A stretch of DNA of 64,000 nucleotides. Origin: Flavobacterium amniphilum. GTDB taxonomy: Bacteria > Bacteroidota > Bacteroidia > Flavobacteriales > Flavobacteriaceae. The notes below the pieces were generated by a model, which saw only the letters and a program-made list of their open reading frames with translations, had not been told where the DNA came from and searched no databases. Of the stretch, positions 1-10,822 are shown piece by piece. The stretch is taken from contig NZ_JAMLJL010000016.1 in the NCBI RefSeq assembly GCF_023634845.1, positions 17,779 to 81,778 on the forward strand, in the 5' to 3' direction. Numbering within the stretch: the first letter of the stretch is position 1; each line of letters opens with the position of its first letter. Made by a program: the position numbers and the translations under genes.

Positions 1-1
1 G

Positions 2-3000
2 ATCTTCGGTATCTTAAAATCGGGTGCGGCTTATGTGCCCATTGATCTTTCATATCCTCAGGAAAGAATTGATTACATTGAAAAAGACAGTAATTGCAAA
101 CTGGTAATTGATGAGGCTGTTCTTGAAGAATTTGATCAGGTAAAAGAAACATATTCATCTGCAAATCCAGAAAAAATCAATCAACCACAGGATATAGGAT
201 ACATCATGTATACTTCCGGAACAACCGGTAACCCGAAAGGAGTTATGGTGGAACAGGGAAATATTATCCGATTGGTTAAACCCGGTTTTTCACTTCCTTT
301 AAATACTGAAAGTATATTGCTAAGCACGGGATCTATTTCTTTCGATGCTACAACAATTGAATACTTCGGAACCTTGTTGAACGGAGCTAAATTGATACTT
401 GTAAAACAGGATGTTCAGTTGAATTTAGACCGATTGGCAGAAGTTATCCAAGCGAATAATGTCAACAGTATTTTCATGACGGCTTCATGGTTTAATCAGG
501 TAGTTGAAAACAAAATTTCTTTGTTTGCCACGATAAAACGAATGATGGTTGGAGGGGATGTAGTTTCACCAATCCATGTTCAGAAATTATTTGACCATTA
601 TCCGTCGGTAAAAATCGTAAACGGATACGGTCCAACAGAAAATACTACACTTTCAACAAGTTACGAAATTGAGTTGAAAGAATATAATTCGATTCCAATT
701 GGTAAACCCGTTTCAAATTCACAGGTTTATATTTTGGACAAGACATTGCAAACGACTTCTATCGGGGTAATCGGAAAACTATATGTTTCCGGAGCAGGTG
801 TTGCAAGAGGTTATTTGAACAAACCCGAATTGACGGCAGAAAAATTCATCAATAACCCATTTATACCGGGCACAAAAATGTACGATACCGGAGATTTGGG
901 CCGATGGTTGCCGGACGGTACCATTGAATTTTTCGGAAGAAAAGACAATCAGGTAAAAATCCGCGGATTCCGAATTGAATTGGGTGAAATCGAGACAGTT
1001 GTTTTGCAATTTTCAGACGCTATCAAAGAAACTGTTGTTGAAGCAAAAGAAGTAAACGGAGAGAAAGTCTTAGTGGCTTATTATGCCGCTGATTCTGAAT
1101 TAGAAAAGACTGAAATCAGGAATTATCTTCAGGGTAAATTACCTGAATATATGATGCCAACATTCTTCGTGGCTATGGAAAGCTTGCCTCTGACTTCTAA
1201 TGGTAAAATTGACCGGAAAGCATTACCAAGTATTTCGGGTGAAGATATTATCAGAAGAGAATATGTAGCGCCGAGAAATGACGATGAACAAAAAATGACC
1301 ATAATTTGGCAGGAAGTTTTAGGCATTGAAGAAGTTGGTGTTACGGACAATTTCTTTGAATTGGGAGGACACAGCCTTGTTGTTGCACAAGTGATCAATA
1401 GACTAAACAAAGAACTGAATAAAACCGTATCATTCAAAGATTTCTTCTCTAATCCAACAATAGCTTCGTTAGTTGAAGTTTTGAGTCAGGAGGTATACAT
1501 TGCGATACCACAAGTTTCAGCTATGGATAATTATCCATTGTCAGGTTCCCAATACAGATTTTGGATTTTGAGCCAGCTGGAAAACGGTTCATTGGCTTAC
1601 AACATGCCTTCGGCGATAAAGTTAAAAGGTACTTTGGATAAAGCTAAGTTCAGTGAAACTTTTAAGTTATTGATCGAAAGACATGAAATCCTGAGAACCA
1701 GTTTTAAAAATGACGAAGAAGGCCAAATACGCCAATTTATTGCATCAATTGATGACATCAACTTCGAAGTTTCCGAAATGGATTTCACAAACCACAGCAA
1801 TCAAAAGGTTGCGGTTGTGCAATATTTGGAAGAGCAAAACAATCAGGCTTTTAATTTGGAACAAGCGCCATTGTTGCGAGCATCTTTAGTCAAATTGAAT
1901 GAAGACGAATATGTTTTCTTCCTTTCAATGCATCATATCATCGGCGATGGCTGGTCTATGGAATTGATTGTTTCCGAAGTGGTAAAAATTTACAATGCCA
2001 TTATTCAAAACCAGCCTGTTGATTTACCGAAATTGAATATTCAGTATAAAGATTATTCGGTTTGGATGAATGATAAAATGCAACAGAAAGAATACCAAAA
2101 TGCAAAAGGATATTGGTTAAATCAATTTGCCGGGGAATTGCCTACAATTGAACTTCCGGCTTTCAAGAAAAGACCTTTGGTGCAAACGTTTAACGGAAGC
2201 TATAAGTTGCATCAGTTTTCGGGAGAATTTCTTGGAAAAGTTAAGACTTTTTCAAAAGAACATGACCTAACGTTGTTTATGACTTTGATGACGGGTGTAA
2301 AAACGTTATTGCACAAATACACGAATCAGAATGACATCATTGTTGGTACACCAATTGCAGGAAGGGAACATCCGGACTTGGAAAACCAAATCGGACTTTA
2401 TCTTAATACACTGGCTATTAGAACCAAATTCGAGCAAGGTGAAGATTTCTTGAAAATACTAAACAAAGAAAAAGAAACGCTTTTAAATGCATATCAGCAT
2501 CAGGATTATCCTTTTGATGAATTGGTGGCTAACCTGAATCTGAAGAGAGATCTTAGCCGCTCAGCCTTGTTTGATGTGATGGTCGTACTTCAAAACCAAA
2601 CCCAGTTAAACAATGTGTCAAACCATACGGATTTAGTTGGTTTACAGGCAGAATTGTTTGATTTTGAAAATAATACATCAAAATTAGATCTTAACTTCAC
2701 ATTTGTTGAAGCCGATCAATTATACCTTACGGTTACCTATAACACAGATATTTATGATGCATTATTTATAGATTCGGTTGTAAATCATCTTGAAAATGTA
2801 TTTACAGAAATTATCAGGGATCCTAAGCAATCACTGGATAGGTTAGATTATCTGTCAAGTGAAGAGAAAACAAAATTAGTAGTTGGTTTTAATAGTACTG
2901 AAGCTGATTATCCGAAAGGCAAAACCATTCTGGATTTGTTTGAAGAGCAAGTAGAAAAAACGCCGGATAATGTTGCTGTTGTTTTTGAGGAAACAAAACT

Positions 3001-6000
3001 GACTTATGCTGAATTGAATGCTAAAACCAATCAGTTAGGTCGTTATTTGAGAGCTAAATATGCTATTGTTCCAGATGCTTTAGTCGGAATTAAACTGGAC
3101 AGAAGTGAAAAGATGATCGTTGCTCTTTTAGGAATCTTAAAATCAGGTGCTGCATATGTTCCTATCGATCCAAGTTATCCGCAGGAAAGAATCAATTACA
3201 TTGAAAAAGACAGTGATTGTAAACTGGTAATTGATGAGGTATTGCTGAATGAATTTAAAAGCATTCAAGGTGAATATCCTGCTTCAAATCCTGAGAGAAT
3301 ATGTCAACCGAATCATTTGGCTTATGTGATTTATACTTCGGGAACTACCGGAAATCCAAAAGGTGTTATGGTGGAGCATACCAATGTCATCAATTTGACA
3401 AAATCCCAGACGAAGCAGTTTGGAATTGATGACAGCGAGAGAATTCTCCAACTTTCGAACTTCTCTTTTGATGCCTCTGTTGAGCAAACCTTTTTAGCGC
3501 TTCTAAATGGCGGAAGCTTATATATTTTGCCACGGAAAGTGTTATTGGATCAAAATGAATTGGAATTGTATGTATCCGGAAATAAAATTACCCATTTCCA
3601 TTCGGTGCCTTCAGTTGTGAGCAAATTAAAACCTTCAGACAATTATAGTTTGAGAAGGGTTTTATCAGGAGGAGATATTTGTCCTGAGAAATTGGCAGCA
3701 TCCTGGAGTCCGTTTTGTGATTTTTACAACAAATACGGCCCAACCGAAACTACCGTTACCTCAATAGAGTTTCTATATGATGAAAACATGCCTTTCTCGA
3801 TCGGGCGTCCAATTAATAACACGCAGATATATGTTTTAAATAGCAATTTGCAGCCGGTATCAGTTGGAGTAATCGGTAAAATGTACATTTCCGGAGCAGG
3901 TGTGACCAGAGGTTACTTGAACAGACCGGAATTAACAGCAGAAAAATTCATCAATAATCCATTTGTTTCCGGCACCAAAATGTATGATACAGGTGATGTG
4001 GCGAGATGGTTGCCAAACGGTACAATTGAATTTTTAGGCAGAAATGACCATCAGGTTAAAATTCGTGGATTCAGAATTGAATTGGGCGAAATTGAAACAA
4101 GTCTGTTGCAATTTTCAAACGCTATCAAGCATGCGGTTGTCGATGCAAAAGAAGTAAACGGAGAAAAAGTATTGGTTGCTTATTATACTGCCGGTTCCGA
4201 AATAGAAAAATTAGAAATCAGAAGTTACCTTCAAAGTAAATTACCGGAACACATGGTGCCTGCTTTCTATGTTGCCTTGGAAAATATGCCATTGACACCT
4301 AATGGTAAAATTGACAGAAAGGCATTACCGGGCATTTCAGGTGAAGATATCATCCGAAAAGAGTATGCGGCGCCAAGAAATCAAGACGAACAAAAAATTG
4401 TTGAGATCTGGCAGGAAGTTTTGGGAGTTGAAAAAGTCGGCATTACCGATAATTTCTTTGAATTGGGCGGACACAGCCTTATGGTAGCACAAATCATCAA
4501 CCGATTAAACAAGCAGCTTAACAAAAAGGTTACATTCAAGGATTTCTTTTCGAATCCAACAATTGAATCTTTAGGCCAGGTCTTAAATCAGGGCGAATAT
4601 GTAGCCATACCTCAGGCTCCGGAAATGATCAGTTATCCATTGACTGGTTCACAGTACAGGTTGTGGGTTTTAAGCCAGTTGGAAAATGGTTCATTGGCTT
4701 ACAATATGCCTTCGGTTATAAAATTAGTGGGTACTTTGGATAAAGCCAAATTCAATGAAACACTGAATTTGTTGATTCAGAGACATGAAATACTGAGAAC
4801 TGGCTTTGTAAGTGATAGTGAAGATCAGGTAAGACAGTACATCAAACCAATAGACGAGATCAATTTTGCTGTAACCGAAATTAACTTCACTAACCACAGC
4901 AATCAAAAGCTTGCGGTATTGGAATATTTGGAAAAACAAAACAGTCAGGCTTTTAATTTAGAACAAGCTCCGTTGGTAAGAGCTTCGCTGATTGAATTAA
5001 AAGAAGATGAACATGTTTTCTTCCTTACAATGCACCATATCATCGGAGATGGTTGGTCAATGCAATTGATTGTTGATGAGATTGTAAAAATATACAATGC
5101 CATTGTTGAAAACAAACCTGTCAACCTACCGGAATTGAGTATTCAATACAAAGATTATTCGGTTTGGATTAACGAAAAAATGCAACAGGAAGAATATCTG
5201 AAAGCGAAAGAATACTGGTTAAACCAATTTTCAGGAGAATTACCGGTAACGGAACTTCCTGCTTTTAAGAAAAGACCTTTGGTACAAACCTATAACGGAA
5301 ATGACAGATCACATCAATTTTCGGGTGAATTTTTAGAAAAACTAAAAGTATTTTCAAAGGAGCAGGATGTGACGCTCTTTATGATTTTAATGGCCGGAAT
5401 CAAAATCTTGTTGCACCGATACAGTGGTCAGAATGATATCATCGTTGGCACACCAATAGCAGGAAGGGAACATCCGGACTTGGAAAATCAAATCGGACTT
5501 TATCTTAATACTTTGGCAATCAGAACCCAATTTGGAGAAGGTGATGACTTATTGGAAGTGGTAAATAAAGAAAAAGAAGCACTTCTGAATGCTTACCAAC
5601 ATCAGAATTATCCGTTTGATGAATTGGTCGGGAATCTGAACCTGAAAAGAGATCTTAGCCGTTCGGCTTTGTTTGATGTGATGGTGATCCTTCAAAATCA
5701 AGGGCAATTGAATAATTTGGGAAGTAATGCCAATTTAACCGGATTACAGGCAGAATCATTTGATTTTGAGAACAAAACAGCAAAATTCGACCTGAATTTT
5801 ACATTTGTCGAGGGAGATCAATTGTATCTTACGGTTACGTATAACACAGATATTTATGATTCGTCGTTTATCAATCTAATTTTCAGCCATCTGGATAATG
5901 TGTATAGTGCGTTAATTGATAATCCAAAGCAACCGGTTGATTCTTTTGATTATTTAGCAATTGAAGAGAAAACAAAATTTGTTGAAGAATTTAACAATAC

Positions 6001-8377
6001 ACAGGCAGAGTACCCACAGGGTAAAACCATGATTGATTTGTTTGAGGAGCAGGTTGAAAAAACTCCGGATGCCATTGCAGTAATTTTTGAAGAATTGCAA
6101 TTAACATACAGGGAACTTAATGAACAAGCGAATCAATTAGGTCATTATTTAAGAGAGAATCATATTATAAAAGCCGAAGATCTGATTGGAATTAAATTGG
6201 AACGAAGCGAAAAAATGATTGTCACACTTTTGGGAATCCTGAAATCGGGAGCAGCTTATGTGCCGATTGATCTTTCGTATCCTCAGGAAAGAATTGAGTA
6301 TATCGAGAAAGACAGTAATTGTAAAATTGTAATCGATGAAAGTGTTTTCGGATTATTTCATAATATTCAGGACGAATACCTTAAATCAAATCCTGAAAGA
6401 ATTAACACTGTAAATGATTTAGCTTACATCATTTACACCTCCGGTACGACAGGTAACCCTAAAGGAGTTATGATTGAGCACCGTAATGCAGTAGAATTGA
6501 TTCATTGGTCAATTGCAGAGTTTGATACTACTAAATTTGATACAGTATATGCAGTAACATCTTATTGTTTTGACTTATCGGTTTTTGAAATATTCTATAC
6601 ATTTTCAACCGGTAAGAAAATTAAGTTGTTAAAGAATGGTTTAGAGCTTAAAAATCATATTGGTAAAGACAGAAATGCATTGATCAATACGGTTCCGTCT
6701 GTTGTGAGTCAATTGTTGGACGATGGTGTTTCGTTTGAATCGGTAGGTATTCTGAATATGGCAGGAGAACCAATTCCGCACAGTATTGTACAACGCCTGC
6801 CTTTGGATAAGTTGGAAGTTTATAATCTGTACGGTCCGTCTGAAGATACAACCTACAGTACTTATTTTAAGATCAGACAAAAAGAGTACGTGACAATTCC
6901 TGTCGGTAAACCGATTTCTAATTCACAGGTGTACATTTTGGATCCGAAATTACAAATCGTGTCAACAGGTGTATTCGGAAAAATATTTGTTGCGGGAGCC
7001 GGTGTGACGCGCGGTTATCTGAACAAACCGGAATTGACCGCAGAGAAATTCATGGCCAATCCGTTTATTTCGGGAACAACGATGTATGACACTGGAGATT
7101 TAGGCCGTTGGTTGCCTGACGGAACAATCGAATTTTTGGGCAGAAATGACCATCAGGTTAAAATCCGTGGATTCAGAATTGAATTGGGCGAAATCGAAAC
7201 GAGACTTTTACAATTTTCGGATGCCATCAAACACGTGGTTGTTGAAGCAAAAGATGTAAATGGGGAGAAAGTTATTGTTGCTTATTTTACTGCTGATTCT
7301 GAAATCGAAAAAGCTGAAATTAAAAACTATCTCCAAAGTAAATTACCGGAGTACATGGTACCAACTTTCTACGTTGCTTTGGAAAATATGCCTTTGACAC
7401 CAAATGGTAAAATAGACCGTAAAGCATTGCCGGGAATTTCAGATGATGATGTCATCCGCAATGAGTATGTAGTACCAAGAAATGAAGGTGAACAGCAAAT
7501 TGCCGGCGTATGGCAGGAAGTTCTCGGAATTGAGAGAGTAGGTATTACCGACAATTTCTTTGACTTGGGCGGAAATAGTATAACAGCCATAAACTTAGTC
7601 ACAAAAATGAACAAGTCATTTGGAACAGCTTATCCTCTGGACCTGTTATTTCATTACAACAGTATAAGTGAGTTGGCAAAATTCCACACAAACGCAATTA
7701 TGGACAGTGATTACTATGAGTATGGTAATAAAAATGATAACCAAAATGTCGTTTTTGCCTTTCCGCCAATTTCGGGATATGGAAGTGCTTATACCGAATT
7801 ATTCCAAAACATTAATACCTGCAAGTTTGTGTCTTTCAATTTCATTGAGAATAAAGAGAACTTGATTGGGTATTACGCTGAAAAGATCAACGAAATCCAA
7901 AAAGAAGGCGATATTGTTCTGTTTGGCTGGTCAGCCGGAGGAGTAATTTCTTATGAGGTTGCCAATTATCTGACTCATAAATTAGGCAGAAATGTATCGA
8001 AGCTGATCATGTTTGATACGATTATTTTCAATAAAGAAGATTTAACGGAAGATTTGTTATTGGAACTACACGATCCGGAAATGGAAAACGATGAAAGTAT
8101 GCGTGAAGTCTTACTTAAAGCCGAACAAAAACAGAAAAGTTATATCGAGTATTTGAGAAATGTATCGTATGAGGATCAATTGCCGGTAGAATTAGATCTG
8201 CTACGGGTGAAAAGTGACGAATACAGAAATTGGGAAGCATACTTCGAGAAAGTAAATTATTTAACCGGACAAGGAGAACATCACAAAATGTTAGAAGGAG
8301 ACAATTTAGTGTATAATAAAGGTGTATTGTGTGAATTGTTGGAAAAAGTCCACGACTCCGAACTTATTGCCCAATAG
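2..8377 (+). CDS. Nonribosomal peptide synthetase, A-T-C-A-T-C-A-T-TE (5' end outside window)
   Basis: The reading frame is open from base 2, where it is already inside an adenylation domain (core A2, ILKSGAAYVP), so the N-terminus lies upstream. Counting residues from base 35, the order is: rest of A1 with YTSGTTGNPKG near 57; T1 with its phosphopantetheine Ser at 447 (LGGHSL); C with HHIIGDG at 633-639; A2 with its TSGTTG motif near 1100; T2 Ser 1481; C HHIIGDG at 1667; A3 near 2134; T3 Ser 2515 (LGGNSI); and a type I thioesterase with GWSAG Ser 2633 and candidate His 2749/2750. Each A domain ends in NGKIDRKAL with the A10 lysine. By hand alignment to GrsA, A3 reads DLFNNALTYK, a published alanine code; A1 (about DAIFMGGTLK) suggests a hydrophobic residue; A2 (about DAEHVSKVTK) matches nothing I recall. 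No epimerisation domain is visible. The thioesterase marks this protein as the releasing enzyme. Confidence 0.95.
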   Translation: MFGILKSGAAYVPIDLSYPQERIDYIEKDSNCKLVIDEAVLEEFDQVKETYSSANPEKINQPQDIGYIMYTSGTTGNPKGVMVEQGNIIRLVKPGFSLPLNTESILLSTGSISFDATTIEYFGTLLNGAKLILVKQDVQLNLDRLAEVIQANNVNSIFMTASWFNQVVENKISLFATIKRMMVGGDVVSPIHVQKLFDHYPSVKIVNGYGPTENTTLSTSYEIELKEYNSIPIGKPVSNSQVYILDKTLQTTSIGVIGKLYVSGAGVARGYLNKPELTAEKFINNPFIPGTKMYDTGDLGRWLPDGTIEFFGRKDNQVKIRGFRIELGEIETVVLQFSDAIKETVVEAKEVNGEKVLVAYYAADSELEKTEIRNYLQGKLPEYMMPTFFVAMESLPLTSNGKIDRKALPSISGEDIIRREYVAPRNDDEQKMTIIWQEVLGIEEVGVTDNFFELGGHSLVVAQVINRLNKELNKTVSFKDFFSNPTIASLVEVLSQEVYIAIPQVSAMDNYPLSGSQYRFWILSQLENGSLAYNMPSAIKLKGTLDKAKFSETFKLLIERHEILRTSFKNDEEGQIRQFIASIDDINFEVSEMDFTNHSNQKVAVVQYLEEQNNQAFNLEQAPLLRASLVKLNEDEYVFFLSMHHIIGDGWSMELIVSEVVKIYNAIIQNQPVDLPKLNIQYKDYSVWMNDKMQQKEYQNAKGYWLNQFAGELPTIELPAFKKRPLVQTFNGSYKLHQFSGEFLGKVKTFSKEHDLTLFMTLMTGVKTLLHKYTNQNDIIVGTPIAGREHPDLENQIGLYLNTLAIRTKFEQGEDFLKILNKEKETLLNAYQHQDYPFDELVANLNLKRDLSRSALFDVMVVLQNQTQLNNVSNHTDLVGLQAELFDFENNTSKLDLNFTFVEADQLYLTVTYNTDIYDALFIDSVVNHLENVFTEIIRDPKQSLDRLDYLSSEEKTKLVVGFNSTEADYPKGKTILDLFEEQVEKTPDNVAVVFEETKLTYAELNAKTNQLGRYLRAKYAIVPDALVGIKLDRSEKMIVALLGILKSGAAYVPIDPSYPQERINYIEKDSDCKLVIDEVLLNEFKSIQGEYPASNPERICQPNHLAYVIYTSGTTGNPKGVMVEHTNVINLTKSQTKQFGIDDSERILQLSNFSFDASVEQTFLALLNGGSLYILPRKVLLDQNELELYVSGNKITHFHSVPSVVSKLKPSDNYSLRRVLSGGDICPEKLAASWSPFCDFYNKYGPTETTVTSIEFLYDENMPFSIGRPINNTQIYVLNSNLQPVSVGVIGKMYISGAGVTRGYLNRPELTAEKFINNPFVSGTKMYDTGDVARWLPNGTIEFLGRNDHQVKIRGFRIELGEIETSLLQFSNAIKHAVVDAKEVNGEKVLVAYYTAGSEIEKLEIRSYLQSKLPEHMVPAFYVALENMPLTPNGKIDRKALPGISGEDIIRKEYAAPRNQDEQKIVEIWQEVLGVEKVGITDNFFELGGHSLMVAQIINRLNKQLNKKVTFKDFFSNPTIESLGQVLNQGEYVAIPQAPEMISYPLTGSQYRLWVLSQLENGSLAYNMPSVIKLVGTLDKAKFNETLNLLIQRHEILRTGFVSDSEDQVRQYIKPIDEINFAVTEINFTNHSNQKLAVLEYLEKQNSQAFNLEQAPLVRASLIELKEDEHVFFLTMHHIIGDGWSMQLIVDEIVKIYNAIVENKPVNLPELSIQYKDYSVWINEKMQQEEYLKAKEYWLNQFSGELPVTELPAFKKRPLVQTYNGNDRSHQFSGEFLEKLKVFSKEQDVTLFMILMAGIKILLHRYSGQNDIIVGTPIAGREHPDLENQIGLYLNTLAIRTQFGEGDDLLEVVNKEKEALLNAYQHQNYPFDELVGNLNLKRDLSRSALFDVMVILQNQGQLNNLGSNANLTGLQAESFDFENKTAKFDLNFTFVEGDQLYLTVTYNTDIYDSSFINLIFSHLDNVYSALIDNPKQPVDSFDYLAIEEKTKFVEEFNNTQAEYPQGKTMIDLFEEQVEKTPDAIAVIFEELQLTYRELNEQANQLGHYLRENHIIKAEDLIGIKLERSEKMIVTLLGILKSGAAYVPIDLSYPQERIEYIEKDSNCKIVIDESVFGLFHNIQDEYLKSNPERINTVNDLAYIIYTSGTTGNPKGVMIEHRNAVELIHWSIAEFDTTKFDTVYAVTSYCFDLSVFEIFYTFSTGKKIKLLKNGLELKNHIGKDRNALINTVPSVVSQLLDDGVSFESVGILNMAGEPIPHSIVQRLPLDKLEVYNLYGPSEDTTYSTYFKIRQKEYVTIPVGKPISNSQVYILDPKLQIVSTGVFGKIFVAGAGVTRGYLNKPELTAEKFMANPFISGTTMYDTGDLGRWLPDGTIEFLGRNDHQVKIRGFRIELGEIETRLLQFSDAIKHVVVEAKDVNGEKVIVAYFTADSEIEKAEIKNYLQSKLPEYMVPTFYVALENMPLTPNGKIDRKALPGISDDDVIRNEYVVPRNEGEQQIAGVWQEVLGIERVGITDNFFDLGGNSITAINLVTKMNKSFGTAYPLDLLFHYNSISELAKFHTNAIMDSDYYEYGNKNDNQNVVFAFPPISGYGSAYTELFQNINTCKFVSFNFIENKENLIGYYAEKINEIQKEGDIVLFGWSAGGVISYEVANYLTHKLGRNVSKLIMFDTIIFNKEDLTEDLLLELHDPEMENDESMREVLLKAEQKQKSYIEYLRNVSYEDQLPVELDLLRVKSDEYRNWEAYFEKVNYLTGQGEHHKMLEGDNLVYNKGVLCELLEKVHDSELIAQ

Positions 8378-8409
8378 TAAATTGTTTTTTTTAATGTTTT
8401 AAAGAATTA

Positions 8410-10227
8410 ATGAATTCATCAATGAAAAATATATTTTTAAGTTTATTGTTACTGCCATTTTTAAGTTTTTCCCAATCAGGAACTGAAAAGGAAAAAAGCA
8501 CTGCTGAAGAAGTTCCCGAAAAACGATACAGTATCGATATAAACTCGGATTATAAATACAATACGTTTCCAAGTCACAACACCGGGATTGATGTGGTTTA
8601 CAGTCATAATAAATGGAAAGTCAACACAAGTTTGAATTACGGTAAAACGAATCATTTCTGGGATAGTGATGTGAGTACATTTTACCCTGATGAGTCATTC
8701 ATCGGAACCAGAACCAGTTATATCAGAACAGTCAGCTTCATGGGCTTTATTGATATTCAGTATCAGATTTCTGAAAAAACAAAAATTAATTTCTTTTCAA
8801 AAAATGAGCATGATGATGGGAAAATGAAGGTTGACGATCATATAAAGATCTATGATGACCAAGGAGTATTGGATCGGGATTATTTGGGTTATAAGACTTC
8901 TGACCAGAATAATGACCAAAATGCCATTAACCTTTTACTGACACACAATTTCAATAAAAAGAATCATTTTTTTACCATTGAAACAGATTGGATGAAAAGA
9001 TCAGGATGGGCAAATCCTACCGTTAAAGGACAGGATTATGCACCCAACGGAACAGCCATTCCCGGCAGAACGTATGATACCTATAATGATAACAACGTAG
9101 TTATTGATGTGTATTCCTTAAACGGAATGATGAATATACCTTCAAAATGGTTTGATCTTGCTGTTGGAGGCAAATGGGTATTTGTTGAATCAGATTACGA
9201 TACAAAGAATTACATAAACAATAACGGTGATTATGAACTTGATTTAGCACTGTCTCCATTGTGTAAGTACATTGAAAACAGACAGACAGCTTTTACAGAT
9301 CTTAAAAAAACAGTAAATAAATGGGATTTTAAATTCGGCCTTAAGTTTGAAAATACTTTGGTTAAAGGTTTTGTTACAGATACTGATGAGAAAAGTATCA
9401 ATAAAACTTATACTAATCTGCTCCCTGCTTTAAGTGCCAAGTATAGTTTTGAAGGTGGAAACAAAATGACCTTTAGCTATAGAAAAACTATGAGCAGACC
9501 TATATTCAGATTCATTAATCCTGCTACTGGTATTTATAATGCTTACGAGAATTATACCGGTAACCCGTTTGTAAATCCGTCAATATCTCATAACCTGAAT
9601 TTGTCGTATTCGTTCAAACCTGATTACAGTCTTGGTTTTTCATACGTAAAAACAAAAGACAATATCGGTGCATTAACGAACTTCAATGCCGGTAACATCA
9701 TGGGACATAAGGTGCTTAATTATCTTGATTTAGATACCTACCAACTGACATTGAATAAAAGCACACAATTAACGGATTTTCTTGAAGCCGATTTTCAGTT
9801 GCAGGGTTTTTATAAATCAACACATTCACTTGTTTCTGTCATAAATGACAGGGATATATGGGGATGGTATGGCAAGCTGAACAATCAGTTTTACCTGAAT
9901 AAGTCCAAAACAATATCCGGTGATTTGAATTTTTGGTATCTGTCCAAAACCATTGACAGGGAATATGTATTTGAAGACCGCTATGCCTTGAATTTCGGAA
10001 TGAAATTTTTACTGCTCAACCAAAATTTAACACTCAATATCAATGTCACGGATGCTTTACAATCAGTAAACGAATATGCTTATTCAACAATTGATAACAT
10101 TCATCAGGACTACAGAAATTACTGGCAACCAAGATCTTTTAAAATAGCCGCAACATACAAATTCGGAAACAAAAAGTTGAACTATAATGAGAGAATGGCT
10201 GAAAATGCTACGGATCATAACCGATAA
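8410..10227 (+). CDS. Outer-membrane beta-barrel protein (TonB-receptor-barrel-like, no plug)
   Basis: The protein has 605 aa and begins with a signal peptide (hydrophobic stretch LFLSLLLLPFLSF-like, then SQS). The rest is rich in alternating aromatic and polar strands (for example LSYSFKPDYSLGFSYVKTKDN) and ends in a strand closing on KFGNKKL. It resembles the C-terminal barrel half of Bacteroidota OMP_b-brl_3/TonB-dependent receptors, but the CarboxypepD_reg-like and plug domains that usually precede it are missing; full-length family members are about 750-850 aa. It starts 33 bp after the NRPS stop codon and lies inside the NRPS operon, so a role in peptide passage across the outer membrane or in self-uptake is a reasonable inference. 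A start at the second Met (8422) is equally possible. Confidence 0.75.
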   Translation: MNSSMKNIFLSLLLLPFLSFSQSGTEKEKSTAEEVPEKRYSIDINSDYKYNTFPSHNTGIDVVYSHNKWKVNTSLNYGKTNHFWDSDVSTFYPDESFIGTRTSYIRTVSFMGFIDIQYQISEKTKINFFSKNEHDDGKMKVDDHIKIYDDQGVLDRDYLGYKTSDQNNDQNAINLLLTHNFNKKNHFFTIETDWMKRSGWANPTVKGQDYAPNGTAIPGRTYDTYNDNNVVIDVYSLNGMMNIPSKWFDLAVGGKWVFVESDYDTKNYINNNGDYELDLALSPLCKYIENRQTAFTDLKKTVNKWDFKFGLKFENTLVKGFVTDTDEKSINKTYTNLLPALSAKYSFEGGNKMTFSYRKTMSRPIFRFINPATGIYNAYENYTGNPFVNPSISHNLNLSYSFKPDYSLGFSYVKTKDNIGALTNFNAGNIMGHKVLNYLDLDTYQLTLNKSTQLTDFLEADFQLQGFYKSTHSLVSVINDRDIWGWYGKLNNQFYLNKSKTISGDLNFWYLSKTIDREYVFEDRYALNFGMKFLLLNQNLTLNINVTDALQSVNEYAYSTIDNIHQDYRNYWQPRSFKIAATYKFGNKKLNYNERMAENATDHNR

Positions 10228-10286
10228 GAAACATTGAAACACATAAATCACATAAATAATTATTAACAAATTAAAACCATTTTAAA

Positions 10287-10706
10287 ATGAAAACTAAAAG
10301 AACAGTATTAGCATTAGTTGCCGTGTTATTTTCAAGTATCAATGCACAGAGCCAGGATAAAGCTCAAATCGAAAAGACACTTGAGACTTATTTTGACGGA
10401 TGGCAAACAGGCGATACACTTAAGTTGGGGAAAGTTATCCACCAAACATGTAAACTGAAAAATATAAAGGAAAATAAAGTTGATGTAATTGACAGAAAAA
10501 CCTATTTAAGCCGATTCGAATTGCACCCTAAAGCCGAAAACACAGGCGGAAAAATTCTTAATATCGACATTACCGGTAATACAGCAGCTGCAAAATGCCA
10601 GATTGAAACACCGAAAATGTTAATCACGGATTACTTCAACTTAATGAAAGTAAATGGTCAGTGGTATATCGTGGATAAAATTTTCAGCAGAGCTGAGAAG
10701 AAATAA
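10287..10706 (+). CDS. Small secreted NTF2-like / putative lumazine-binding family protein
   Basis: This 139-aa protein has a clear signal peptide (MKTKRTVLALVAVLFSS, then INAQSQ). The mature part follows the SnoaL/NTF2-like pattern of the putative lumazine-binding family (Lumazine_bd_2): an initial helix IEKTLETYFDGWQTGD, a middle stretch with VIDRKTYLSRF, and closing strands ITDYFNLMKVNGQWYIVDKIF. Members are usually periplasmic or secreted and their ligand is seldom known. It lies between the barrel gene and the type II thioesterase, in the same direction, so it is probably part of the cluster. Its role in peptide synthesis is unknown. Confidence 0.7.
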   Translation: MKTKRTVLALVAVLFSSINAQSQDKAQIEKTLETYFDGWQTGDTLKLGKVIHQTCKLKNIKENKVDVIDRKTYLSRFELHPKAENTGGKILNIDITGNTAAAKCQIETPKMLITDYFNLMKVNGQWYIVDKIFSRAEKK

Positions 10707-10728
10707 TAACAGAAAAACACCATGGTGA

Positions 10729-10763
10729 AATTTGTAATTAACTAAATCTTACCATGGTAGTTT
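10729..10763 (+). promoter_or_regulatory. Paired palindromes before the type II thioesterase
   Basis: Two copies of a CCATGG-centred palindrome (CACCATGGTG and TACCATGGTA) stand about 15 bp apart in the 116-bp gap between the lumazine-binding-like gene and the thioesterase gene. Each is self-complementary and the two can pair with each other. It could be an operator or an RNA hairpin separating two transcription units; the sequence alone does not say which. Confidence 0.3.
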
Positions 10764-10822
10764 CTTCCTAAATAACCTTTCAAAAAACTATATCAGGTTA
10801 TAGGGGACAAAACAATATCAGC

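Noticed and set aside
2..8377. Epimerisation domains in NRPS1
   Set aside because: Each T domain is followed directly by C or TE; no E-type HHxxxDxxSW block occurs besides the two C-domain motifs.
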